A stretch of 64,000 bases of DNA from CAWCKS01 sp963763485 (GCA_963763485.1 CAVXOW010000003.1:124001-188000); one strand, 5' to 3'. Positions 34,895 through 43,925 are shown, counted from the stretch's first letter. Notes: generated by a model from the letters alone, not told the origin. Translations and numbers: made by a program.

Positions 34895-36010
34895 ATGGCC
34901 GTTGTGAAGATGGGCAGCGCGGCAGCGCCGGCGCGGGATCGCACCATCCGCCGCGCCGACGAACTCGTGGGTCGAGGGCTCGTGGCTGGCGCGTCTGCAG
35001 CGGCGCTCGAGATCGTCGTCGCGCGCTATGCGCTGGCGATTACACCTGATGTGGCCGACCTGATCGATCCGAATGATCCAAACGATCCGATCGCACGGCA
35101 ATTCGTGCCGCGGGAAGAGGAGTTGCAGGCCGCACCGGCCGAGCGCGCCGATCCGATCGGCGACGACAAATTCTCGCCGGTCGACGGCGTCGTGCACCGC
35201 TATCCGGATCGGGTGCTGTTCAAGCTGGTGCACGTCTGCGCTGTCTATTGCCGGTTTTGCTTCCGCCGCGAGATGGTCGGACCGGGCAAAGCGTCGGCGA
35301 TGCCGGAGGTGACCTATCTAAAGGCGCTCGATTACATCCGCTCGCGTCCCGAGGTGTGGGAGGTGATCTTGACCGGCGGCGATCCCTTGATGCTGTCCGT
35401 GCGGCGGCTCGCAGAGATCATGCGCGATCTCGCGCAAATTCCGCATGTGCGGATCATCCGTATCCACAGCCGCATTCCGGTCGCCGATCCCGCGCGTATC
35501 ACCGCCGACATGGTTCGTGCCTTGCGGGTCGACGGCGCGACGACGTGGCTTGCGGTGCATGCCAATCATCCGCGCGAGCTGTCGGCGAAAGCGCGTGCGG
35601 CATGCGCGCGGCTCGCCGATGCCGGCATCCCGCTCGTCAGCCAGTCCGTGCTGTTGCGCGGCGTCAACGACGATGCGGCTACGCTTGAAGCGCTGATGCG
35701 GTCGTTTGTCGAGTGCCGCATCAAGCCGTACTATCTGCATCACGGCGATCTAGCGCCGGGCACCGCACATCTGCGCACGACCATTGAGGCCGGGCAGGCG
35801 CTGGTCGCCGCGCTACGCGGCCGCGTCTCCGGGCTTTGCCAGCCGGAATACGTGATCGATATCCCGGGCGGCTTCGGCAAGGTTCCGCTTGGTCCAGGCT
35901 ACCTGTCGCGCGATCTCGCCGAAGTTGCCGGGACGGTCCGCTATCGCGTGACCGACTACTGCGGCGAAGTGCACCTTTATCCGCCGCAGTCGGAGGGCGG
36001 CGGGGGATGA
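34895..36010 (+). CDS. epmB: Lysine 2,3-aminomutase-like EpmB (radical SAM)
   Basis: EpmB converts L-lysine to (R)-beta-lysine for EF-P modification. This 371-residue radical-SAM enzyme binds a [4Fe-4S] cluster through CAVYCRFC (CxxxCxxC near residue 117). SAM and PLP elements include ILTGGDPLML, RIHSRIPVADP, and a C-terminal Tyr/Gly-rich LPxG-like region. The family is close to KamA; the neighbourhood of efp and epmA strongly favours the EpmB role. The TGA overlaps the ATG of a small membrane protein gene by 4 bases. Confidence 0.93.
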   Translation: MAVVKMGSAAAPARDRTIRRADELVGRGLVAGASAAALEIVVARYALAITPDVADLIDPNDPNDPIARQFVPREEELQAAPAERADPIGDDKFSPVDGVVHRYPDRVLFKLVHVCAVYCRFCFRREMVGPGKASAMPEVTYLKALDYIRSRPEVWEVILTGGDPLMLSVRRLAEIMRDLAQIPHVRIIRIHSRIPVADPARITADMVRALRVDGATTWLAVHANHPRELSAKARAACARLADAGIPLVSQSVLLRGVNDDAATLEALMRSFVECRIKPYYLHHGDLAPGTAHLRTTIEAGQALVAALRGRVSGLCQPEYVIDIPGGFGKVPLGPGYLSRDLAEVAGTVRYRVTDYCGEVHLYPPQSEGGGG

Positions 36011-36240
36011 CCGAGCCGCAACTCCCCGAAAATCGCGAAAGCGAGGCCCCGGCGGATAAGGGGGCCGACGAGGGCAATCGCACCCTCGAGAATATAGTGC
36101 TCGCCGGGTTTTTCGTCGTTCTGGTTGCAGCAGGGATCTGGTTGCTCGGCACCATGGCCGATGTGCGCAAGGCCCAGGATTGCGCCGCCCAGGGCCGGCG
36201 CAATTGCCAGACAATTGAAGTGCCCGAACGATCTCGCTAA
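36007..36240 (+). CDS. Small single-pass membrane protein coupled to epmB
   Basis: This 77-residue protein has an acidic N terminus (ESEAPADKGADEG), one transmembrane helix (IVLAGFFVVLVAAGIWLL, near residues 32-49) and a short basic/Cys tail (DCAAQGRRNCQTIE). The ATG is embedded in the epmB stop (ATGA), so translation is coupled. I do not recognise a family. Position suggests a shared mRNA with the EF-P modification genes, but no functional link is known. Confidence 0.7.
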   Translation: MTEPQLPENRESEAPADKGADEGNRTLENIVLAGFFVVLVAAGIWLLGTMADVRKAQDCAAQGRRNCQTIEVPERSR

Positions 36241-36272
36241 GTTCGATTGCAAGTTGGGTAAGGAGAATCGCC

Positions 36273-36536
36273 ATGAGAACCTCGACTGCGATTGTTGCGC
36301 TCTTCGTGCTTGCGAGCGTTTCGCAGCTTTCAGCGCAGGATGGTCGAACGAATACCGGTGGCAGCGGGGCGACAAGTTCGAGCCCCTCGAGACCGCTCGG
36401 TGTTGGCGAGAAGATAGCCCCGCATGCGCAGCCCAAGGCGACCGATCTGCCGCCCGGCGCGAGCAGCAATGATCAGATCAGCGCCGAAGACAAGGCGCTC
36501 GATCGCAAGCTGAAAGGCATTTGCCGCGGCTGCTGA
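36273..36536 (+). CDS. Small exported protein
   Basis: This 87-residue protein has a Sec signal (cleavage near LSAQ, residue 22), a Ser/Gly/Thr-rich linker and a basic C terminus ending KLKGICRGC. It is probably periplasmic. No family is recognised. A TAAGGAG site precedes the ATG. It may be the last gene of the epmA-epmB group, 32 bp downstream of the previous gene. Confidence 0.65.
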   Translation: MRTSTAIVALFVLASVSQLSAQDGRTNTGGSGATSSSPSRPLGVGEKIAPHAQPKATDLPPGASSNDQISAEDKALDRKLKGICRGC

Positions 36537-36565
36537 GGCTGATTGCAGAGAGCATCGTCGCCCGG

Positions 36566-37615
36566 TCAATAGCCGCGCTGCCAGTCGACCACATTGCGCA
36601 GTGGCCGGCCATCGAGATAACAGCGCAGGTTTTCGCAAAACAGCTCGACGCCGCCATGATGGGCGACGTCGGTCGCTCCCGACGTGTGGGGCGTGATCAG
36701 CACGCGCGGATCGGACCACAGCCGCGCCGGCGGCGGTCGCTCGAATTCGCCGACATAAACATCGAGCACGGCGCCGCGCAGTTGGTTGCGGGCCAGCGCG
36801 CCGGCCAGCGCGTCCTCGTCAATGATCTCGCCTCGCGCGACGTTCACCAGTACAGCGCCCTGTTTCAAGGCGGCAAAGCGCGCGGCGTTGAACAGCCCGG
36901 AGGTTTCCGGCGTCCACTGGGTGCAGATCACAACGAAATCACTGAACTTAAGGAAGCGATCGAGGTCATCCGTGGTCCCGATCTCGCCAAAACCTTCGGG
37001 CAACGGACCGGCGGGCCGCGTTCGGCGGGTGCCGACAACGCGCATGCCAAGCGCGGCGCACAGCCGGCCGACCTCCATGCCAATGCCGCCGGCACCAACA
37101 ACGCAAGCGGTCTTTCCGGCCAGCAACAACGACCGGTAGGTGCGCACGTCGAGCTCGCCACCTTGGCGGTCGGCCTCAGCGCGGTCAAATGCCTTGGCAA
37201 AATGCAGGATGCCGGCGATCGCATATTCGGCGATCCCGAGCGTGTTGCCGACGCCACGCGAGGTGGTCACCAGAACGTCACTGCCCCAGAGGTCGCCAAG
37301 CCGCAGGTTGCTCGCGCCGGCGGGGCGTTGGTGAAACCACTTCAATTTCGGCGCCCGCGCCCGCAAATCGAGTGGGAACGGCCAACCGCCAAGAATGATT
37401 TCAGCGTCTGCGAGCAGTCGGTCGCGTTCTTGCAGGCTACCTTGGCCCGTCGCGTTCGGCGCGAGATAGCGGGTGGCGGCAAATGCCGGCCAGCTCTCAC
37501 GGATCTCGCCGTCGAACCAGCCGCCGGCATCGACCAGATGAACCTGCTGGTCGACCGCTGCAATGCTGGCCTTCTCGGCCGGCGTGATGCGCTGGATGTT
37601 CAGGACTTCGATCAC
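36566..37615 (-). CDS. D-2-hydroxyacid dehydrogenase family protein
   Basis: This 349-residue NAD(P)-dependent dehydrogenase is of the D-isomer-specific type. The Rossmann loop is VVGAGGIGMEVG near residues 172-183. Catalytic Arg lies in NVARGEIIDE, Glu follows in the next helix, and His in LITPHTSGATD near 311. It probably reduces a 2-oxo acid such as glyoxylate or hydroxypyruvate; the precise substrate is unknown. A GTG start gives MIEVLNIQ. It is convergent with the small exported protein gene and is not obviously in an operon. Confidence 0.88.
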   Translation of the reverse strand: MIEVLNIQRITPAEKASIAAVDQQVHLVDAGGWFDGEIRESWPAFAATRYLAPNATGQGSLQERDRLLADAEIILGGWPFPLDLRARAPKLKWFHQRPAGASNLRLGDLWGSDVLVTTSRGVGNTLGIAEYAIAGILHFAKAFDRAEADRQGGELDVRTYRSLLLAGKTACVVGAGGIGMEVGRLCAALGMRVVGTRRTRPAGPLPEGFGEIGTTDDLDRFLKFSDFVVICTQWTPETSGLFNAARFAALKQGAVLVNVARGEIIDEDALAGALARNQLRGAVLDVYVGEFERPPPARLWSDPRVLITPHTSGATDVAHHGGVELFCENLRCYLDGRPLRNVVDWQRGY

Positions 37616-37648
37616 TGGCAGGTCTCTCGGTGAACGTGAGACCTAAGC

Positions 37649-38043
37649 TTACCTTGGCAACGGCTCGATGTTCAAATCCGTTGCGCCGACGCGCTCGTAC
37701 ACGACGCGCGTGCCGCTTGTGCTGGCCAGGCGCCGATGTCCAGACGGGGGACGATGATCTTCTGCTTCGCGGGGAAGGTGGCAAGGATGGTCGAGTTGTA
37801 GGATATCAGTTTGTTCCCCTTGTCATCCAGCATGGTGCAATGGACGCGAATGTCCTTGACCGCAAAATCATTTGGATTGGTGACCTCAGCGCGGACGCCG
37901 TACGGCCCCGTGCTGGAATTCCGCGACATTTCGATGTCGATATTGGTGATGGCGGCCTGCTGAGCTTGCGCCGTGTGTGCCGGTACCAGGCCGGCCGCGG
38001 CAATCGCCGAGGTCAATGTGACCAGTCCGAGGAGCTTTGACAT
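37649..38043 (-). pseudogene. Small exported protein with a -1 frameshift
   Basis: A signal peptide (MSKLLGLVTLTSAIAAAGLVPAH, cleavage near AQAQ) leads into a beta-rich domain (NIDIEMSRNSSTGPYGVRAEV, KDIRVHCTMLDDKGNKLISY). After DIGAW near 37725-37729 the frame is lost. Adding one G to the run in TGGCC gives ASTSGTRVVYERVGATDLNIEPLPR and a natural stop at 37649-37651. As read, it stops at 37672 after an unlikely Ala/Ser-rich tail. The family is not recognised; it is probably periplasmic. Confidence 0.6.
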
Positions 38044-38351
38044 GACCGAGCTTCCGATGAGGACTCTTGCTTTGGGTGAGGGGCATGGGTGGGTGATCGG
38101 CCCGGACACCGCGGGGCGGCAATCCAGCCGGTCGCCACGTCACATAGCTGATCGGTTCACGGCCATATGAGAGCTGGATCACAGATCGGGGCCCTCATTT
38201 GGCACTCGGCGTCTATTCCGGAGGGGCAGGGTAGCCCGCTTGCATTGCCAAGATCGGCTGGGCCAAGATGATTTCCAAGGCCGCACGGCGATAACGCCGG
38301 CGCGAACACGAGAAGATCAGACTTGACGATCTGATCCGACGGAGGAAACCA

Positions 38352-39608
38352 ATGCCCCTGCCTCAAGACGTTGATGCCACCACGCCGAAATTCCTGCGCG
38401 ACAAATACGCTGTTGTTGGCGTCGGCGAGACGACTTACACCCGCGGCTCCAGCATGACGACGCGGGCGATGGCGACGCTCGCCGTCCGCAACGCCATGAA
38501 CGACGCCGGGCTGAAGGCGTCGGAAATCGACGGCATGCTGTCGTATCAGTCGAATGATTCGGTGTTCTCGCCCTTCGTCGCCGGCGATCTCGGCATCCGC
38601 CTGAACTTCTACATGGACGTGTTCGGCGGGGGATCATCGACCGAAGCGCTGGTCGGCATCGCGATCGGCGTGATCGAGGCGGGCATGTGCAAGACCGTCG
38701 TGATCTTCCGCTCGATGAACGGCTTCTCGCAGGTACGCATCGGCGGCACCGGCGTGCGCTCGGCCGCGCCGGTGTCGGGCGACGCCCTGCACAGCCGCTC
38801 GTATGGCTGGCAGAGCGCGGGACAATCGTTCGCGCCGTCGTTCATGCGCCATATGTACGATTACGGCACGACGCCGGAGCAGGTCGCGGCCGTTCGTGTC
38901 ACCCACAGCCATCACGCGTCGAACAATCCGAAGGCCTATTACAAGAAGCGGCTGACCATCGACGACGTCGTCAACAGCCGGATGATCTGCAAGCCGCTGC
39001 ACCTGCTCGATTGCTGCGTCGAGACCGACAACGCCAACGCGATCATCGTCACGACGGCGGAGCGCGCGAAGAACCTGAAGCAGCCGCTGGTGCAGATCCG
39101 CAGCGTGGTCGGCCGCTGCTGCAAGCCGCGCGCCGACATGCACTACCAGACCGGTCCGATTTCGACGGTCGCTGGCCACTACGGCAAGGATATTCTCTGG
39201 CCCAACGCCGGGCTCGGACCTGAAGACGTCGACCTCACCGGCTCCTACGACGCCTTCACCTTCACCACCATGCTGCAGCTGGAAGATTACGGCTTCTGCA
39301 AGAAGGGCGAGGGCGGTCACTACGTCTCTGACGGTACCATCAAGCTTGGCGGTAAGCGTCCGAACAACACCTCGGGCGGCCATCTCTGCGAGGGCTACAC
39401 CCACGGCATCGCCATGGTGATCGAGAACGTGCGCCAGTTGCGCCACGACGTCGACGACAGCTGCCCGATCGGTCCTGACGGCAAGCGCCAGCACACCTAC
39501 GACTACCGCGAGGGCGGCTGCCGCCAGGTGAAGAACGCTGAAGGTCGCGCCAATCTCGGCTGGGCGATGCCCGGCACCGGATCGGCGATGGTCATGCGGC
39601 GCGGCTAG
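38352..39608 (+). CDS. Thiolase-fold protein of the lipid-transfer/SCP-x type (possible aldolase)
   Basis: This 418-residue protein has a thiolase fold, with VVGVGETTYTRG at the start, and a second half with THSHHASNNPKAY and SGGHLCEGYTHGIAMVIENVRQL. Where classical thiolases have a nucleophilic Cys, this protein reads VFGGGSSTEALVGIAIG near residues 95-111, without the Cys. Such proteins paired with a DUF35 partner are known in the Ltp2/ChsH2 steroid aldolases, where thiolase-like and DUF35 proteins form a complex. The DUF35 gene follows 134 bp downstream. Substrate unknown. A GGAGGAAACC site precedes the ATG. Confidence 0.82.
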   Translation: MPLPQDVDATTPKFLRDKYAVVGVGETTYTRGSSMTTRAMATLAVRNAMNDAGLKASEIDGMLSYQSNDSVFSPFVAGDLGIRLNFYMDVFGGGSSTEALVGIAIGVIEAGMCKTVVIFRSMNGFSQVRIGGTGVRSAAPVSGDALHSRSYGWQSAGQSFAPSFMRHMYDYGTTPEQVAAVRVTHSHHASNNPKAYYKKRLTIDDVVNSRMICKPLHLLDCCVETDNANAIIVTTAERAKNLKQPLVQIRSVVGRCCKPRADMHYQTGPISTVAGHYGKDILWPNAGLGPEDVDLTGSYDAFTFTTMLQLEDYGFCKKGEGGHYVSDGTIKLGGKRPNNTSGGHLCEGYTHGIAMVIENVRQLRHDVDDSCPIGPDGKRQHTYDYREGGCRQVKNAEGRANLGWAMPGTGSAMVMRRG

Positions 39609-39650
39609 GGCGCGCGGGCTTGCCCGGTTCGTGCCACCGAAATGCACCGG

Positions 39651-39720
39651 CCTCATCCTTCGAGACGCGCTAGTGCTAACACGCGTCTCGGAGCGCTCCT
39701 CAGGATGAGGATCAAGGCAA
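39651..39720. repeat. Palindromic repeat between the thiolase-like and DUF35 genes
   Basis: CCTCATCCT (39651-39659) pairs with AGGATGAGG (39712-39720), and CGAGACGCG (39661-39669) pairs with CGCGTCTCG (39682-39690). Fragments of the same CCTCATCCTGAG word occur at 46582 and 47276 and a partial copy near 47500-47545. Such elements are common in Bradyrhizobium-type genomes as I remember them. Confidence 0.75.
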
Positions 39721-39741
39721 CACGATAAGGATGCAAAAACA

Positions 39742-40254
39742 ATGATCAATGCGACTTACCTTGGCATGCCGCTCGAGATCAACGAGCTCGATCACGAGAA
39801 CCTCGAATACTTCTCTTACGCGGCGAAGCATGATTTCCGCCTGCAGCGCTGCACGTCGTGCAAGCTGATGCGCTACCCGCCGGCAACCGCGTGCCCGTGG
39901 TGTACCGAATTGAAATCGGAATGGGTGTCGGTCGAAGGCAAGGGCACCGTGCATTCCTACACCGAGGTGCATCATGCCATTCAGCCGGCGTTCAAGGTGC
40001 ACACGCCGTACCTCGTGCTGCTGGTCGAGCTCGATACCCAGAGCGGCAAGCCGACGAAGGAAGAGGGCCTGCGCGTGATCGGCAACCTGACCACGCCGGA
40101 CGGCAAGCTGGCGTCGCGCGAGGATGTCGAGAAGGTCGGCATCGGCACGCGGGTGCGCATGACGTTCACCGACGTCGCGCCGGGCCTTGCGCTGCCGCAA
40201 TGGACCATCGACACCGGCGCCGGCAGCGCCAAGCCGTGGCGGTATCCCGGATAG
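39742..40254 (+). CDS. DUF35 OB-fold/zinc-ribbon protein
   Basis: This 170-residue protein consists of a zinc ribbon (LQRCTSCKLMRYPPATACPWC, two CxxC pairs near residues 36-54) and an OB-fold domain (TVHSYTEVHHAIQPAF, then VIGNLTTPDG and RVRMTFTDV). DUF35 proteins are acyl-CoA-handling partners of thiolase-like enzymes. Its pairing with the Cys-lacking thiolase-fold protein suggests a heteromeric enzyme. An AAGGATG site lies before the ATG. Confidence 0.85.
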   Translation: MINATYLGMPLEINELDHENLEYFSYAAKHDFRLQRCTSCKLMRYPPATACPWCTELKSEWVSVEGKGTVHSYTEVHHAIQPAFKVHTPYLVLLVELDTQSGKPTKEEGLRVIGNLTTPDGKLASREDVEKVGIGTRVRMTFTDVAPGLALPQWTIDTGAGSAKPWRYPG

Positions 40255-40289
40255 CTGCAACTCGTTCGCGACAATAGCAGCCGGCCGCT

Positions 40290-40305
40290 CCCCACGTGTG
40301 TGGGG
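40290..40305. other. Single hairpin CCCCAC-GTGT-GTGGGG
   Basis: A perfect 6-bp stem with a GTGT loop, 36 bp after the DUF35 gene. No T-run follows on either strand. It looks like half of some type I CRISPR repeats but occurs once only. Confidence 0.4.
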
Positions 40306-40401
40306 ATAGCGGTAGGCGGCCTCTTGCGCCGGAACGGACGTTCGCGTTGATGCTTGTCACAAAAGTGTCACGAACGACTCCGCCGTAAACCGAGGCCGCT
40401 C

Positions 40402-41049
40402 ATGTTGCGCTGGTTCCACGCCCTGATGCCGAAGGAGGAGCGCTTCTTCGACATGTTCGCCGAGCACTCGCGCGCGGTGGTCGCGGGCGCGAAAGCGCTC
40501 CGCGCGATGCTCGAAGGCGGCGATGCGATTGCCAAGAACTTTCAAATTGTGATGGATCGCGAGCAGGACGCCGACAATGTCACCCGCGAGGTCCTGATCG
40601 CGGTGCGCCGCACCTTCATCACCCCGTTCGACCGCGGCAACATCCGCGACCTCATCACCTCGATGGATAACGCCATCGACCAGATGCAGAAGACCGCCAA
40701 ATCTGTTCGCTTCTTCGAAGTGACGACGTTCACCGCCGAGATGAAGAAGATGGGTGACGACATCGTCGAATGCGCTGAACTCGTGCAGCGCGGCGTGCCG
40801 CTGTTGCGCTCGATCAGCAGCGAGGCTGGCAACCTGAGCGCGATCAGCGAGAAGATTTCGGCGCTGGAGGGCCATGCCGACGAAATGCACGACCGCGGGC
40901 TGCACGAGCTTTACCGCGCCAACGCCCAGAGCGGCAACGCGCTGGCGTTCTTCGTCGGCAACGAAGTCTACGACCACCTCGAAAAGGTCGTCGATCGCTT
41001 CGACGACGTCGCCAATATCCTCCATGGCATTGTGATCGAGCACGTCTGA
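40402..41049 (+). CDS. DUF47 family PhoU-like phosphate-transport accessory protein
   Basis: This 215-residue all-helical protein of the DUF47/PhoU-like family often precedes low-affinity Pit transporters and modulates them. The conserved E(D/x)xxD pattern appears in DREQDADNVTREVL near residues 55-68, with a second copy at EKVVDRFDDVANIL near the C terminus; these acidic residues bind metals in PhoU proteins. The ATG at 40402 starts MLRWFHALMPKEERFFDMF. The pit gene begins 13 bp after its stop, so the two form an operon. Confidence 0.9.
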   Translation: MLRWFHALMPKEERFFDMFAEHSRAVVAGAKALRAMLEGGDAIAKNFQIVMDREQDADNVTREVLIAVRRTFITPFDRGNIRDLITSMDNAIDQMQKTAKSVRFFEVTTFTAEMKKMGDDIVECAELVQRGVPLLRSISSEAGNLSAISEKISALEGHADEMHDRGLHELYRANAQSGNALAFFVGNEVYDHLEKVVDRFDDVANILHGIVIEHV

Positions 41050-41061
41050 GGACGCGAGCGG

Positions 41062-42066
41062 ATGGAAGCGAGCCTCACCCTGCCGTTGCTGGTGGCGCTG
41101 ATCGCAGTCGCGCTGGCGTTCGACTTCCTGAACGGCATGAACGATGCGGCGAATTCCATTGCGACTGTGGTGTCGACCCGGGTGCTGCGGCCGCAATATG
41201 CGGTGGCGTGGGCGGCGTTCTTCAACTTCGTCGCCTTCCTGGTGTTCGGTCTGCACGTCGCCGAAACCGTCGGCCGCGGCATTGTCCAGGCCGACATCGT
41301 CACTGCGCGCGTCATCTTCGGCGCGCTGACCGGCGCGATCATCTGGCAGGTCATCACCAACCGGCTCGGGATTCCATCGTCGTCCTCGCATGCGTTGATC
41401 GGCGGTCTGGTCGGCGCCGGCCTCGCCAAGGCCGGCATCAATGCGGTGGTGTGGGCGGGCGTGTCCAAGACCATCGGCGGCATCGTGTTCGCGCCCGGGC
41501 TTGGTCTGGTCCTCGCGCTGTTCCTGATGCTGGCGATGTCATGGCTGTTCGTGCGCTTCACGCCGTTCGGCGTCGATCGCTTCTTCCGCCGTGCCCAGTT
41601 CGTGTCGGCGTCGCTCTACGCACTCGGTCACGGCGGCAACGACGCACAGAAGACCATGGGCATCATCGCGGTGCTGCTCTATTCGCAAGGCTATGGCGGC
41701 GCCGAGTTTCACGTGCCGTTCTGGGTTGTGATGGCTTGCCAGGCGGCGATGGCGGCGGGCACGCTGGCCGGCGGCTGGCGCATCGTCAAGACCATGGGCT
41801 CGAAGATCACGCGCCTGACGCCGATGCAGGGCTTTTGCGCGGAGACCGGCGGCTCGATCATGCTGTTTGCCGCGACCGAACTCGGCATTCCCGTCTCGAC
41901 CACGCACACCATCACCGGCAGCATCATCGGCGTCGGCGCTGCGAAGAGGGCGTCCGCGGTGCGCTGGAGCGTGGCGCGCGAGATCGTCACCGCCTGGATC
42001 ATCACGATACCGGCGGCAGGCTTGATCGCCGCGCTCAGCTACTTCGCGGCCGGACTGCTCGGCTGA
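41062..42066 (+). CDS. pit: Low-affinity inorganic phosphate transporter, PiT family
   Basis: This 334-residue polytopic membrane protein takes up phosphate as a metal-phosphate complex with protons. Both PiT signature halves are present: FLNGMNDAANSIATVVSTRVL near residues 23-43 and GHGGNDAQKTMGIIAV near 194-209, with PVSTTHTITGSIIGVG in the C-terminal half. About ten transmembrane helices are seen. It is expressed with the upstream DUF47 gene. No pho box was recognised. Confidence 0.94.
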   Translation: MEASLTLPLLVALIAVALAFDFLNGMNDAANSIATVVSTRVLRPQYAVAWAAFFNFVAFLVFGLHVAETVGRGIVQADIVTARVIFGALTGAIIWQVITNRLGIPSSSSHALIGGLVGAGLAKAGINAVVWAGVSKTIGGIVFAPGLGLVLALFLMLAMSWLFVRFTPFGVDRFFRRAQFVSASLYALGHGGNDAQKTMGIIAVLLYSQGYGGAEFHVPFWVVMACQAAMAAGTLAGGWRIVKTMGSKITRLTPMQGFCAETGGSIMLFAATELGIPVSTTHTITGSIIGVGAAKRASAVRWSVAREIVTAWIITIPAAGLIAALSYFAAGLLG

Positions 42067-42206
42067 ACGGCGCCCTGATTAGCCGTGCTGATCAATATTT
42101 AAGCACAAGCTTTGCGAACATTTGCCGCTGCATACAGGCTTCACGTCACGGTGCGCGATCTCTAGTCTCAGTGCAACGATTTCTCCGAAATTGTATACGC
42201 GACGGA

Positions 42207-43044
42207 ATGATTTTCATGCGCTGCCTGGTGGTCGCCGACCTGCATTACTCGCTGCCGCAATTCGACTGGCTGCTGCAGGCGGCGCCGCAATTCGACCTTG
42301 TGATCTTCGCCGGTGACGCGCTCGACATCGGCTCGATTGTCGATTTCCGCGCCCAGATCGTCGTCGTGCAGAAATATCTCTCGATGCTTTCTGCGGTGAC
42401 ACGCGTCGTCGTCTGCTCGGGCAATCACGATCTCGACGCGCGCAACGAAGAAGGCGAGAAGGTGCCGCGCTGGCTCGAGGCAGTTGCGCGAGCACAACAT
42501 CATCTGCGACGGCGAAAGCTTTTCGATTGGCGACACGCTGTTTTCTGTCTGCCCGTGGTGGGACGGCCCGATCGTCAAGCAGCGCATTGCCGATCAGCTC
42601 GACGCCGATGCCGGCAAGCGTGTCGGCAAATGGATCTGGATCCATCACGCGCCGCCGGCGAACTCGCCGGTCAGCTGGGGCGGCAAGCGCTTCTTTGGTG
42701 ACCCTGATCTCGTCGGCTGGATCGAGCGCTATCAGCCTGATCTCGTGATTTCAGGCCACGTCCATCAGTCGCCGTTCGTGCGCGACGGTTCGTGGTTCGA
42801 CCGGCTCGGCAACACCTGGGCATTCAACGTCGGCCACCAGTTCGGCCGGCCGCCGGCGCACATGGTGCTCGATCTCGCGACGAACGAAGCGTTCTGGATG
42901 TCGGCCGCCGGCGCCGAGCGGCTTGATCTCGCAGCGCCGCTCAAGCGGCCGGCGCCGCCGATCACGCGGGCGCCGGAGTGGCTCATATCCTTGGATCGGA
43001 TTGCCGATCCGAGCCTGGCGACACCTCAGCCGGTGCCAGGTTGA
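42207..43044 (+). pseudogene. Metallophosphoesterase with a +1 frameshift
   Basis: The repaired protein of about 279 residues has all calcineurin-like motifs: DLHYS (I), FAGDALDIGS (II), CSGNHDLD (III), WIHHAPP (IV) and ISGHVHQSP (V). The frame breaks at GTT 42483-42485; removing one T joins LEAV to REHNIICDGESFSIG. As read, the first part runs into another frame without motifs IV and V. ATG 42207 or 42216 is the start. Its 3' end overlaps the convergent cyclic-nucleotide-binding gene by about 60 bp. A phosphodiesterase or phosphatase role is inferred; substrate unknown. Confidence 0.78.
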
Positions 43045-43468
43045 TCATGCTCTGCAGGAGATCGCCGACCATCGCGAGGTGGTTGCCGTGGCCGGCATAT
43101 TGCCGGCGCAGGTCCGCAAGGTAGGTGGTCGCGACATAGAGCCGGCGCGCCAGCAGTTGCGCGACCAGGAGCGCTACCTCAGGTCTGTCGCGCAGGAAGT
43201 GCGCGGCATCGTCGATCTGGTAGATGGTCGTCTCAGTCGCCGCCCGCACCGCCGCGGTATGGTCCTGCTCGAGCAGCACGCTCATCTCGCCGAAGATCGC
43301 GCCCGGCTCGGCGATGCTCGCAACAACGACGTCGCCGCGCACGACCTCGACGCGGCCGTCGATCAAAATGTAGAGACGTCCGGTGCGGCCGCCCTCGTGC
43401 AGGATCAAGTCGCCGGCTGCGACCTTCTTCTCAAGGCCGCCGACGCAATACTGCAGCATCGCTTTCAT
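42983..43468 (-). CDS. Cyclic-nucleotide-binding-domain protein without DNA-binding domain
   Basis: This 161-residue protein is a single CRP-type cNMP-binding beta-barrel (GDLILHEGGRTGRLYILIDGRVEVVRG), with a phosphate-binding cassette EPGAIFGEMSVLLEQDHTAAVRAAT near residues 53-77. It ends in a helix-rich tail instead of a winged helix, so it is probably not a transcription factor. An Arg in the cassette suggests a true cyclic-nucleotide site. It is convergent with the metallophosphoesterase, whose product might act on a cyclic nucleotide; this link is speculation. Confidence 0.82.
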   Translation of the reverse strand: MKAMLQYCVGGLEKKVAAGDLILHEGGRTGRLYILIDGRVEVVRGDVVVASIAEPGAIFGEMSVLLEQDHTAAVRAATETTIYQIDDAAHFLRDRPEVALLVAQLLARRLYVATTYLADLRRQYAGHGNHLAMVGDLLQSMINLAPAEVSPGSDRQSDPRI

Positions 43469-43538
43469 GCAAATCCCCCTGCCGGCACGAGGAAGTTAAG
43501 CACAAGGCATGGCGGGTGGCGAGGTAGCGGGCTGCTCT

Positions 43539-43925
43539 TTAAAGCGCCTCGCAGCTTTGCGAGGAGTGCGCTTCGCCGTAGCTTTCCTTCAGCTTGACGA
43601 TGTGAACCTTGCGCGCCTCGGCGCCCTTCGAGGCCGGCTCCAGCGTCAGCACCGCTTCGTCCCGGGTCGGTCCGGCGGCGTTGACGATGTAGGCGCGCAC
43701 CGTGCAGCGGAAGCGCTGCTCGCAGGTGTTGGTCAGCTCCATCACGAACGTGGCGTTCGGCGTGAAGTCGGAATTGTTGACGACGCACTTGTGCTCGTCC
43801 GGCGGCGTCTGACCCTGGTCCTGCGGCGGCTGCTGGCCGGACTCGTCTGGCCCGGCGAGGGCGGGTCCGCTTAGACTGGTGACGACAAGGAGGGCCGAAA
43901 ACAATCGCGCGGGCTTTGCGGGCAT
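43539..43925 (-). CDS. Small exported protein
   Basis: This 128-residue protein has a Sec signal (MPAKPARLFSALLVVTSLSG, cleavage near ALA at about residue 24), a Pro/Gln-rich linker (QQPPQDQGQTPPDEHK) and a beta-rich domain with three Cys (CVVNNS, TCEQRFRCTV) and a fourth at its end. It is probably periplasmic with disulfides. No family is recognised. GGAAGG precedes the ATG at 43925. Confidence 0.68.
   Translation of the reverse strand: MPAKPARLFSALLVVTSLSGPALAGPDESGQQPPQDQGQTPPDEHKCVVNNSDFTPNATFVMELTNTCEQRFRCTVRAYIVNAAGPTRDEAVLTLEPASKGAEARKVHIVKLKESYGEAHSSQSCEAL

Noticed and set aside
38634..39749. Open frame of about 371 codons opposite the thiolase-like gene
   Set aside because: Antisense shadow of the biased coding strand.
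40290..40305. Hairpin CCCCAC-GTGT-GTGGGG that resembles half of a type I CRISPR repeat
   Set aside because: Only one copy in the window; no spacers and no cas genes.
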